8,528 nt of DNA from NCBI GenBank assembly GCA_003218935.1, contig QHPA01000488.1, positions 1-8,528 on the forward strand, given 5' to 3'. Under the pieces are notes generated by a model, which saw only the letters and a list, made by a program, of their open reading frames with translations, did not search any database and was not told the DNA's origin. Positions within the stretch are counted from its first letter, which is position 1. Each line of letters opens with the position of its first letter. The position numbers and the translations under genes are program-made. The stretch is from Verrucomicrobiota bacterium. Lineage in GTDB: Bacteria; Verrucomicrobiota; Verrucomicrobiia; Limisphaerales; AV2. Below are positions 1 through 5,245 of this stretch, piece by piece.

Positions 1-242
1 TCATCCGGGCTTCCGTCCGCCGAACCCATCCAAAAAATCCCGCCCCGAATCCAGACCATATCATTCGTCGAGGAATCGCCCCTCTGCGCGTCTTTGCCAG
101 GGGCCGGCCGGATCGGAAGTGGCCGCTGCGACTGCCCCGGCTCATCTCTCCTTATCACGATGAATGAACCCAACGCGACTCCACCCAACACAGCCGCCAG
201 CGCGACAGCAAACTGTTTCTTGGACTTCGAATTCTGATTCAT
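1..242 (-). CDS. Membrane-anchored FGE-sulfatase domain protein, N-terminal part
   Basis: The open frame starts at the ATG at 242-240 and runs off the left edge without a stop, giving 80 complete codons. Residues 1-10 are polar and basic (MNQNSKSKKQ). Residues 11-30 are a hydrophobic segment rich in A, V, L and G, which reads as a signal anchor or uncleaved signal peptide. A Pro/Gly/Arg-rich linker follows to about residue 60. From residue 62 the sequence reads MVWIRGGIFWMGSADGSPD, the typical opening of the formylglycine-generating-enzyme (SUMF1/FGE-sulfatase) fold. Proteins of this family either oxidise a sulfatase cysteine to formylglycine or are catalytically unrelated C-type-lectin-like variants. 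The catalytic cysteines lie outside the window, so activity cannot be judged. No Shine-Dalgarno is visible upstream. An in-frame GTG at 278-276 is a less likely start because it lengthens the polar leader. Confidence 0.8.
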   Translation of the reverse strand, partial: MNQNSKSKKQFAVALAAVLGGVALGSFIVIRRDEPGQSQRPLPIRPAPGKDAQRGDSSTNDMVWIRGGIFWMGSADGSPD

Positions 243-563
243 TTGGCGAAGCGCCGACGCGGTTGTCCTGGTGCGCACCTGGAACAACTGGCGGAAGGGG
301 CGACATTCGAACTCGCCTTAGGGTCCTTAGGGTTACTCGTCGGTTTGATCCACACGTTTTTGACCAGAATTTGTCTTTCCTTTTTACTCTTTGCAACCTA
401 ACATTCTCGATACGCAAGGAGAGACCATAAAGACGAGTTTGAGCACTTCAAGAATCGCAATCGGCTGCGGCACAGTTTGCCTCCACATGTCCCTCGCCGT
501 TCGTCACCGAGCCCGTGTCAGCATGGAAGACCTTGTAGCGGTATCAAGCCCATCTCTTTCGTT
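243..563. other. Intergenic stretch, no supported gene
   Basis: This 321-bp spacer lies between the FGE-domain gene and the PQQ-like fragment. It contains a tRNA-3'-end-like sequence (289-317) and, next to it, a tandem 9-bp repeat (ACCCTAAGG twice on the minus strand, about 315-333). A purine-rich AAGGAG at 416-421 is followed by ATA rather than a start codon. Open frames on both strands overlap and show no family resemblance. Confidence 0.6.
289..317 (-). pseudogene. tRNA 3'-end remnant (T-arm, acceptor strand, CCA)
   Basis: Read on the minus strand, this stretch has a T-stem strand GCGAG, the T-loop TTCGAAT, a second T-stem strand GTCGC, an acceptor strand CCCTTCC, a G discriminator and CCA. 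The acceptor strand, discriminator and CCA are identical to those of the tRNA-Ser at 7099-7188 (12 bases, 289-300 against 7099-7110). The universally conserved 53-61 pair would be G-G here, and no D-arm, anticodon arm or 5' acceptor strand can be found upstream. It is therefore a fragment, not a working tRNA. Such 3'-end fragments are commonly left by elements that integrate into tRNA genes; that origin is inference. Confidence 0.5.
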
Positions 564-1260
564 TCATCGCTTGGCTTCCAGTGAGGCGCAGACCAGTTCC
601 TCGTCGTTGCGGGCAAAGACGTGACCGTTGGCGTAAACCGGCGGAATCCACGCAAACTTTCGAGTCCCCAAAATTGAAGTCGGTTTGAGCAGATGCACAC
701 GGCTGATCTCTCGGTAACCGCCGGGCGCGAGTCGCGCTAAAATCAAGTTTCCTTCGTCAGTAAAAAGAAACGTGGCATCACGATTTGGTGTCAGGTGGAT
801 GCTGGCGCCGAATTTCAGCTCCGTCACGTTGGTTGTTCCCCAAACCTGCTTGCCGGTGTTCGCCTCCAGACAGACCAGTTCGCCGTTGGACTTCGCAGAA
901 TACACGTAATCGCCCTGCAAGACAGGGGTCGAGGTGTTGCTCAAAATTCTTTTGGAGGGAGCCATTGTTTCCGGCCAAAGCACCTTGGCCGCCGGTCGGT
1001 TGGCGTCTAATTCAAACATCAAACCGGAAATCAGCAGCCGGTTCTTCTGGAACACCGGAGTGGGAATCGAATCGTTGCTGCTTGTCACCATCGGTTCTCG
1101 CCAGTAGGTCTCGCCCGTAGCGGGATTCAAGGAATTCACGGCGTTGTCCGTCCAGACAATCCACCTGACCGCTTCGGCCAAACCAGTAAATCTCTCCTGC
1201 CTCGACGATCGGTGTCGCGGCCGGACCGCCGCCATGCTCAGGGATGAAGGCCCAATCCGG
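564..1260 (-). pseudogene. PQQ-like beta-propeller fragment, truncated and frame-broken
   Basis: The stop is at 566-564. From about 1160 down to 564 the frame reads as a PQQ-binding-like (quinoprotein or BamB-like) propeller: motifs such as NSLNPATGETYWREP, LVCLEANTGKQVWG and GNLILARL are the repeated 'x-LD-x-x-TG-x-x-xW' blades of that fold. A further blade lies upstream in another frame, about 1260-1165 (DWAFIPEHGGGPAATP, then IYWFGRSGQV), so one indel lies near 1150-1175. Only about four blades are present against seven or eight in complete members, and no signal peptide precedes them, so the N-terminal half is missing. The coding sequence abuts the 88-bp module at 1261. The longer open frame continuing to 1625 is spurious: it reads through the module, low-complexity DNA and the end of the next gene. 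No function is expected now. Confidence 0.7.
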
Positions 1261-1347
1261 TGAGCATCGCGTCGATTCGCTGCCGGGCTGTTTCCTCCGG
1301 AGTCATCTACAGTCGCCGAGAATACACAAACAGGACGGGGCGACAAG
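1261..1347 (-). repeat. Promoter-plus-start module, copy 1
   Basis: On the minus strand this holds a 28-bp block (1320-1347) identical to 3485-3512, then about 14 variable bases, then an ATG at 1306-1304 opening MTPEETARQRIDAML. The 17-bp block 1284-1300 and the 16-bp block 1261-1276 are identical to copy 2. The 28-bp block contains TTGTCG, 16 bp, TATTCT, which fits a sigma-70-type promoter, with the start codon only 12 bases after the -10. The peptide resembles the N-terminus of type I restriction R subunits (HsdR), but it ends in TGA at 1240-1238 after 22 codons. The homology to copy 2 stops exactly where the PQQ-like coding sequence begins. Confidence 0.75.
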
Positions 1348-1361
1348 GGAGAGTTTGTGGA

Positions 1362-1442
1362 GGTAATGCTGAAAGCTGAAGACTGAAGGATGAAGGATGG
1401 TAAAGAAGTTGAAAGTTGAATGTTGAAGGTTGAGGGATGAAG
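1362..1442. repeat. Low-complexity TTCAAC/TTCATC spacer repeat
   Basis: On the minus strand this is a run of degenerate 7- to 8-base units of the type CTTCAAC, ATTCAAC, TTTCAAC, CCTTCATC, CTTCAG. It is strongly strand-asymmetric: nearly no G on the minus strand. Such tracts are familiar spacer DNA in verrucomicrobial genomes. It separates the end of the WD40 gene from the promoter module of the PQQ-like fragment. Confidence 0.7.
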
Positions 1443-1456
1443 CCGGGGACAGTGGC

Positions 1457-1660
1457 TCAACGTTGGAGCGCGCGATAGAAGCGCCTCGAACTGTCCAGGG
1501 TAAGCGGCAAATCGAGCGTATTGGGAGGATTGGGGAATTGGTTTGCATCTGACCAATCGACCAGATTCGAAGAGGTCTGCATGGTGAGGTTTGTGCCGGA
1601 GATCCCCGTCACCCGCAGAAGCCATTCAGGTGCCCGCGCAGGGTAGTGGGAAAGGCCAGC
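1457..1660 (-). pseudogene. C-terminal domain of the broken WD40 gene
   Basis: Read in a third frame, the minus strand gives RAPEWLLRVTGISGTNLTM, then QTSSNLVDWSDANQFPN, and ends DSSRRFYRALQR before TGA at 1459-1457. The pattern 'G..G....Q.SSNLVDW ... L.L..S.RFYRA' is the carboxy-terminal module found on many secreted verrucomicrobial proteins, whose role is not established. It opens after an in-frame TGA near 1661, and the preceding propeller frame stops at 1609, so the frame change lies in 1609-1660. It belongs to the gene starting at 3407. The last propeller blade before it appears cut short, which suggests a deletion rather than a single-base error. Confidence 0.65.
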
Positions 1661-2440
1661 TCACGTGAGAAAGTCTGAACGTTGGTGCCGTCTGGCAAGT
1701 GCCAAATACGCAGTGTTCCCCGCAAACCCGGAAACGCTGCAGCGCCGGCTGTAAACAGGTGATTGCCGTCGCTGGTGTAGGCCAGTCCCCTCACAGCAAA
1801 TCCATCCTGCAACGTGCCGACGTTACTGCCATCGGTCACGTTCCACAGCCGCGCGGTTCCGTCAAAGCATCCTGATGCCAACGTGGTGCCATCGGGAGAG
1901 AAAGCGGCGCTGACAACCAGGTCGGTGTGGTTGGTGAGGGTGTAATTCAAATTACCGTCTGCCACGCGCCAGAGTTTCAGTGTCGTATCACCGCTGCCCG
2001 AAACCAAAAGGTCGCCCTGCGGAGAAAACGCCAGCGTGTAAATGTTTAAACTGTGCCCACTCAATGAACGCAATGGCGATCCATCGGCAACGTGCCAGAT
2101 TTTTGCCACCGCGTCGGCGCCTCCTGAAGCGATCAGGGTGCTGTCGGGCGAGAACGCCAGGGCAACGATCGACTCGGGCGAGGCCGCGTGCGCCGGGATT
2201 TGACGGACCAATTGACCGTCATTTACGCGCCAGAGCGTGATCTGCCCGCTGTTATCTCCGCCGGCGAGCAATGTTCCGTCCGGTGAGAAGGCCACCACCC
2301 TGCCGATGGTGGGCGAAACGTCTTCGAGGATCGGGTCGGGCGAGCCGTCGGCGGTCCGGAATACGTGAACTCTCTCCCCTGCGCCTGCCGTGGCCAGTTG
2401 TTGGACCGCCACAATTTCAGGCTTTGCCCCGGAGTGTTAA
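1609..2440 (-). pseudogene. Second WD40 propeller of the broken gene
   Basis: This frame opens after a TAA near 2441 and stops at 1609. It carries six WD40 blades with the strand-d signatures VHVFRTADG, ITLWRVNDG, AKIWHVADG, LKLWRVADG, ARLWNVTDG and LRIWHLPDG, each followed by FSPDG-type turns. In the full protein it would form the second beta-propeller after the one at 2380-3407, probably a periplasmic or extracellular scaffold, since the gene begins with a signal peptide. A GTG or later codon could start translation, but there is no ribosome binding site or signal peptide, so it is better read as a downstream piece of the same gene. The join to the upstream frame lies about 2360-2410. Confidence 0.75.
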
Positions 2441-3407
2441 AAACCAGCGCCGTGGCATCACCCGAGAGCGCCACCGGATGAGCAGTCATCACGGCGGTGG
2501 TGGACTCCGGATAAATGTCCTGCGCCGTTTCCGAAGCCACGTTCCAGAGCTTGACGGCACCCCTCACGTCACCGGCTGCCAGCGTGGAGCCGTCCGCGGA
2601 GAATCGGACCGAGATAACATTGGCGGTGTGATTCGTGAGAACGTGAACGAGCGAGCCGTCGGATATTCTCCAGATGCGCACGTGTCTCGATGAGCCCACT
2701 GCCACCGTCGCATTGTCGGGCGAAAACGCCGCCGACCATCCTCGAAACACGTTGTCGATCGTCCCAACGAGCAAACCATCGGAAACCCGCCAGACCTGGA
2801 GCAAACGGTCCCACGCCGTGGATATCAATAGTTGTCCGTCTGGAGAGAAATCAATCCCTTGGACAGGCTGGGAGTGCCCAGCCATTTCGCGGATGAACGC
2901 TCCATCGGCCACCCGCCACAGCCTTACGATCTTATCTCCGCCGGAAGTAGCGATCGTCAGGCCGTCCGGAGCAAAGCGCACCAGATTCAAATTGCTGAAC
3001 TCCGCAGTTACGCTCCATCGCAACGTCCCGTCCTGGACATTCCACAATTTCAGCGTGCCACCCGCGTCGATGGACGCCACGAGGCTGTCATCCGGTGATA
3101 AAGCCACGTTCTCGACCACGTTGGAGTGGCCTTCGAGAGTTCTGAGCATTACCCCGTCGGGCAACCGCCAGATTTTAACGAGTTCAAATATATCGCCCGA
3201 TACCAGGAGTGAGCCGTTTGCCGACATGTCGAGGCTGGTAATCTGCTGCCCAGCCCCTCCTCGCATCCACAAAATTTCGGGCGCGTCATCTGCGAGAGCG
3301 GCGCATCCAAACCAGACAAACACGGTCATTAACACGAGCCGTCTTTGGAACCAACGCAAGCCCGCCGCGAGATGAGGCGACGCGGTTCTTCCTCCAAGGC
3401 GTTTCAT
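2223..3407 (-). pseudogene. WD40 repeat protein, signal peptide and first propeller
   Basis: The frame is open from GTG 3470 to 2223, but I place the native start at ATG 3407-3405. From there the protein begins MKRLGGRTASPHLAAGLRWF, then a hydrophobic core and FGCAALA before DD, a convincing signal peptide cleaved after about residue 39. Seven WD40 blades follow, with strand-d motifs VKIWRLPDG, LKLWNVQDG, VRLWRVADG, LQVWRVSDG, VRIWRISDG, VKLWNVASE and LKLW. WD40 propellers are protein-interaction scaffolds; no catalytic site is expected. Sense is lost after LKLWRSNNW (about 2390): the last 55 or so residues of this frame (RPTRSSKTF... to the stop) are out-of-frame translation of the next blades. 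In the window the start is fused in frame to the promoter-plus-start module upstream, which would add 21 residues. Confidence 0.75.
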
Positions 3408-3424
3408 AGGTTTGTCGTCATGAT

Positions 3425-3512
3425 TGAGCATCGCGTCGATCTCCTCACGGGCTGTTTCCTCCGGGGTCACCTTGAGCTATTCAAGAATACACAAACAGGA
3501 CGGGGCGACAAG
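3425..3512 (-). repeat. Promoter-plus-start module, copy 2
   Basis: This is the second copy of the module at 1261-1347. Blocks 3425-3440, 3448-3464 and 3485-3512 are identical to copy 1, with one base inserted in the variable stretch between promoter block and start codon. On the minus strand it holds TTGTCG (3511-3506), a 16-bp spacer, TATTCT (3489-3484), 13 bases, then GTG at 3470-3468 opening VTPEETAREEIDAML. Here the frame stays open into the WD40 gene, so the restriction-subunit-like leader would be fused ahead of its signal peptide. Similarity stops after ATGCTCA, the same point as in copy 1. Confidence 0.75.
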
Positions 3513-3600
3513 CTAAAGGTTGAATTTTTCATGCTTCGCATCTGTTGTTGCACAATAACACCGCATGACAACGCATCGCACACGGCAAACTAGATCACCG

Positions 3601-3634
3601 AAAAAAGGCCGGCTGCCGGCTCGAAGCGCCGGCA
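3601..3634 (-). terminator. GC hairpin with T-run behind the recombinase remnant
   Basis: On the minus strand TGCCGGC, loop GCTTCGA, GCCGGCA (3634-3614) forms a perfect 7-bp stem. A third GCCGGC (3613-3608) follows, then CTTTTTT (3607-3601). The T-run lies immediately after the third GCCGGC, so the first and third copies can also pair directly next to it. It is placed 36 bases after the stop of the recombinase remnant and would terminate that transcript. Confidence 0.4.
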
Positions 3635-3669
3635 ATAGGACCTTCTCGATCAGTTGCACCTTAGATGGG

Positions 3670-3792
3670 CTAGCCTTCGAAAAAGTCTGACGATCCGCCG
3701 AGCCAGTAGGAGGTTTTTTCGGTGTTGAAGGAGAGATGCCGGAGCACACAAGCTTCTCGCATCAAACGAATTGCATGTTGGATTTCCAAGGC
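3670..3792 (-). pseudogene. Tyrosine recombinase N-terminal remnant (integron-integrase-like)
   Basis: Between an in-frame TAA (3795-3793) and a TAG (3672-3670) lies a 40-codon frame reading ALEIQHAIRLMREACVLRHL then SFNTEKTSYWLGGSSDFFEG. The pattern 'lr..c.lrHlS.nTEk.Y..W...f..F' is the start of the SAM-like core-binding domain of IntI/XerC-type tyrosine recombinases (family knowledge). Nothing of the catalytic domain (R, K, HxxR, H/W, Y) is found downstream in any frame, so at least 80 percent of the gene is missing. Its position is what makes it interesting: it is divergent from, and about 30 bp away from, an attI-like site and cassette genes, exactly where an integron integrase sits. Which recombinase subfamily it came from cannot be settled from 40 residues. 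Confidence 0.55.
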
Positions 3793-3799
3793 TTAATAT
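3771..3799 (+). promoter_or_regulatory. Candidate cassette promoter (Pc)
   Basis: TTGCAT (3771-3776), a 17-bp spacer and TAATAT (3794-3799) fit a sigma-70 promoter pointing into the cassette genes, with a start point near 3806. It overlaps the 5' end of the recombinase remnant on the other strand, which is where integron Pc promoters usually lie. The -35 match is only partial. Confidence 0.4.
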
Positions 3800-3800
3800 A

Positions 3801-3826
3801 CGAACACGGCAACGACAAGGTTGAAT
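3801..3826 (+). other. attI-like recombination site
   Basis: GTTGAAT at 3820-3826 matches the GTTRRRY core of integron recombination sites, and CGAAC lies 13 bp upstream. The site lies between the recombinase remnant and the first cassette gene, whose ATG starts 9 bases after the core. The short 5' spacing (9, 12 and 5 bases in the three genes) is as expected for cassettes. The core is degenerate and would occur by chance, so this call rests on position. Confidence 0.4.
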
Positions 3827-3835
3827 AGCCTTATT

Positions 3836-4084
3836 ATGAGGAAGACAGTCAAAGCTGTGAAGCGTGCTTGGAAGGCCGCACACCGAGCGATCGGCCCGCA
3901 GCAATACAGAGCGCACGGTAAGCCAGTCCTATGTTCCCATTGCGGCCATGACCGATTCACGGAGATTCCGTTGGCGGTGACCGTTCCTTCGGTGATAACC
4001 GCAGCCCCAGGCTTGAAGTGCGCCCGTTGCACCCACATTGAATTGTTCGCGGAACGAATCGAAATGATTGAGCCGGCCGTCTAA
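3836..4084 (+). CDS. Small zinc-ribbon protein, first cassette gene
   Basis: The protein has 82 residues. The ATG at 3836 is chosen over an in-frame TTG at 3821 because the TTG lies inside the attI-like core. Residues 1-29 are basic (MRKTVKAVKRAWKAAHR). Two CxxC pairs follow, C33-C36 (CSHCGHDRF) and C62-C65 (LKCARCTHIELF), with a 25-residue hydrophobic spacer between them. This is the layout of a single four-cysteine zinc ribbon that likely binds one zinc ion. Such ribbons serve nucleic-acid or protein binding; no specific partner can be named. There is no clear Shine-Dalgarno; expression probably relies on the upstream promoter at 3771-3799. The TAA stop lies inside the R'' core of the following attC-like site, which is typical of tightly packed gene cassettes. 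Confidence 0.75.
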   Translation: MRKTVKAVKRAWKAAHRAIGPQQYRAHGKPVLCSHCGHDRFTEIPLAVTVPSVITAAPGLKCARCTHIELFAERIEMIEPAV

Positions 4085-4103
4085 CGAAGTTCCGGCGTTA
4101 GGC
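4079..4103 (+). other. Miniature attC-like site (25 bp)
   Basis: GTCTAAC (4079-4085) fits the R'' consensus RYYYAAC, and GTTAGGC (4097-4103) fits the R' consensus GTTRRRY. The ends pair as GTCTAACG with CGTTAGGC (8 bp, one G-T) around a 9-base loop. Ordinary attC sites are about 55 to 140 bp with L''/L' arms and a central stem, all missing here. It may be a deletion product of a full attC. The R' core is identical to that of the site at 4762-4768. Confidence 0.5.
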
Positions 4104-4115
4104 CGACTACGCGAT

Positions 4116-4673
4116 ATGAGATACATGACACCATTCTTACTCTGCGGATTGTTGCTTGCTTGCGGTTGCGGTGGTTCTTTCAGCCCGCAAGGGCGCCTCG
4201 CCAAGGCGACAAATGAATTGGCCAAAGCCAAGACACCACAGGAGAGGTTCTACGCCTTGAATGACGCGGCAAAGGAAAGTTTCGTCGCGGGCAACGCGGA
4301 GGATGCCAAGAGGTACGCACAGGAGTTGATGACATTACTCTCAAAATTTCCGGGCGATTGGAATTACGGGAATGCGGTGCAAGACGCCAATCTCGTACTG
4401 GGTCGTATTGCTGTTAAGGACGGTCGTGTTGACGAAGCGAAACAATACTTGCTCGCCGCAGGCAACAGTCCCGGCTCACCGCAGATGAACAGTTTTGGAC
4501 CCAACGTAAGTCTGGCCAAAGACCTCCTTGAAAAAGGAGAACGCGATGTGGTGATCCAATACCTTGAGCTTTGTCGCAAGTTTTGGAAGATGCACAGAGG
4601 AAGCTTGGACCAATGGATTCAGGAAATCAAAGATGGGAAAGTTCCGGACTTTGGCGCGAACTTGGTTTACTGA
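4116..4673 (+). CDS. Helical, TPR-like lipoprotein, second cassette gene
   Basis: The protein has 185 residues from ATG 4116; M4 (4125) is an equally possible start, and the further upstream codons are excluded because they lie in the attC-like site. Residues 4-15 are hydrophobic and end in LLLAC with Cys16, a good lipobox, so the mature protein should be a lipoprotein. The rest is alpha-helical and charged with TPR-like phrasing: NELAKAKTPQERFYALNDAA, then AEDAKRYAQELMTLL, then GRVDEAKQYLLAAG, then RDVVIQYLELCRKFWKM. It ends in GKVPDFGANLVY. The repeats are too few and irregular to be certain of TPR. I recognise the C-terminal phrasing as that of uncharacterised proteins but know no function. 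The gene lies 12 bases after one attC-like core and stops 6 bases before the next, so it fills a cassette of about 665 bp. Confidence 0.8.
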   Translation: MRYMTPFLLCGLLLACGCGGSFSPQGRLAKATNELAKAKTPQERFYALNDAAKESFVAGNAEDAKRYAQELMTLLSKFPGDWNYGNAVQDANLVLGRIAVKDGRVDEAKQYLLAAGNSPGSPQMNSFGPNVSLAKDLLEKGERDVVIQYLELCRKFWKMHRGSLDQWIQEIKDGKVPDFGANLVY

Positions 4674-4679
4674 CGCGCG

Positions 4680-4768
4680 GCCCAACGATGCTACAGCGAA
4701 CGGCAGCAGGCCGTCGCAGTTGCAATCGGCGTGCCTCGTGGCCGCCGTCGCTATTGGGTGCGTTAGGC
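4680..4768 (+). other. attC recombination site (89 bp)
   Basis: R'' is GCCCAAC (4680-4686) and R' is GTTAGGC (4762-4768); extended by one base they pair 7 of 8 (GCCCAACG with CGTTAGGC). Inside, AGCGAACGGC (4694-4703) pairs with GCCGTCGCT (4744-4752) over 9 bp with a single bulged A, giving L''/L' arms with an extrahelical base. The spacers between arms and cores (7 and 8 bases) stay unpaired. This is the full architecture recognised by integron integrases on folded single-stranded DNA. It follows the lipoprotein stop by 6 bases and precedes the next ATG by 5. Confidence 0.8.
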
Positions 4769-4773
4769 CACAC

Positions 4774-5127
4774 ATGAGCGAATCACGTCGGCCGCCGTGG
4801 TTTCGTGCGATGGTAATCCTAGGCGTCCTGTACGCTTTCGTTGGCATCGTGTTTGCCGTGCCAGGTGCTCATGTAAAAATATGGCGTCTGGCGGCTTGGG
4901 CGGTCAGCGCCGTTGCGTACGCGGCGCATATCTGCTACGAGCGCTTTCGGCTCCAGAACTCTCCTCGTTCGGCAGCTCTGCACGTAGCATTGGCCGTCGC
5001 GCTCGGAGCATTCGGGCTTGCAGTTGGTCGCACTGGGTGCAGGTTGGGTTTTGGCCTCGGTAGGCGCTCAGGCAAAGTAGCTCTGTGGTCTGTGGGAGTT
5101 TCAATCGAGTGGAACGAACGGCCATGA
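4774..5127 (+). CDS. Small multi-pass membrane protein, third cassette gene
   Basis: The protein has 117 residues from the ATG at 4774, 5 bases after the R' core of the attC. The longer frame back to 4564 is rejected because it runs antiparallel to sense through the attC and the lipoprotein gene. Three hydrophobic segments are seen at about residues 11-29 (AMVILGVLYAFVGIVFAV), 37-53 and 69-84 (LHVALAVALGAFGLAV), joined by basic loops (YERFRLQNSPRS). The C-terminal 30 residues (RTGCRLGFGLGRRSG...) are unlike a membrane protein. In the +1 frame the DNA would instead read a hydrophobic LQLVALGAGWVLASVGAQAK to a TAG at 5078-5080, so a frameshift near 5008-5015 is possible. The function is unknown. 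No attC is recognisable after this gene, so it is the last member or a truncated cassette. Confidence 0.65.
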   Translation: MSESRRPPWFRAMVILGVLYAFVGIVFAVPGAHVKIWRLAAWAVSAVAYAAHICYERFRLQNSPRSAALHVALAVALGAFGLAVGRTGCRLGFGLGRRSGKVALWSVGVSIEWNERP

Positions 5128-5245
5128 GCGTCTCGGTGAGGACACGATTGGATTTATGAACATTCTCGGACACACTGTGGTGCGCAGTCGGTGGCCGTCG
5201 CTCACTCGTGTCGCACCGTGAGCCAATTCCCTGTTAACTGTCGAA

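Noticed and set aside
289..380. Complete second tRNA gene on the minus strand
   Set aside because: Only the T-arm and acceptor 3' strand are present; the 53-61 pair is broken and there is no D-arm, anticodon arm or 5' acceptor strand.
416..560. Small plus-strand gene with AAGGAG followed by ATA AAG ACG AGT
   Set aside because: The start would have to be ATA, and the frame soon runs antisense through the PQQ-like fragment; a once-functional start is possible but unsupported.
1261..1625. Minus-strand frame extending the PQQ-like fragment upstream to 1625
   Set aside because: It translates the promoter module, the TTCAAC low-complexity tract and, out of frame, the WD40 gene's C-terminal domain; none of it is propeller sequence.
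2340..2441. Programmed ribosomal frameshift joining the two WD40 propellers
   Set aside because: No convincing slippery heptamer with a downstream structure is seen, and the blade spacing is about 76 nt too short, which points to a deletion.
2674..3375. Long plus-strand open frame (233 codons) across the WD40 region
   Set aside because: It is antisense to clear WD40 blades, has no family resemblance and is low in hydrophobic periodicity; a shadow of the minus-strand gene.
4564..4773. Upstream extension of the third cassette protein
   Set aside because: It would translate the attC and the end of the lipoprotein gene in another frame.
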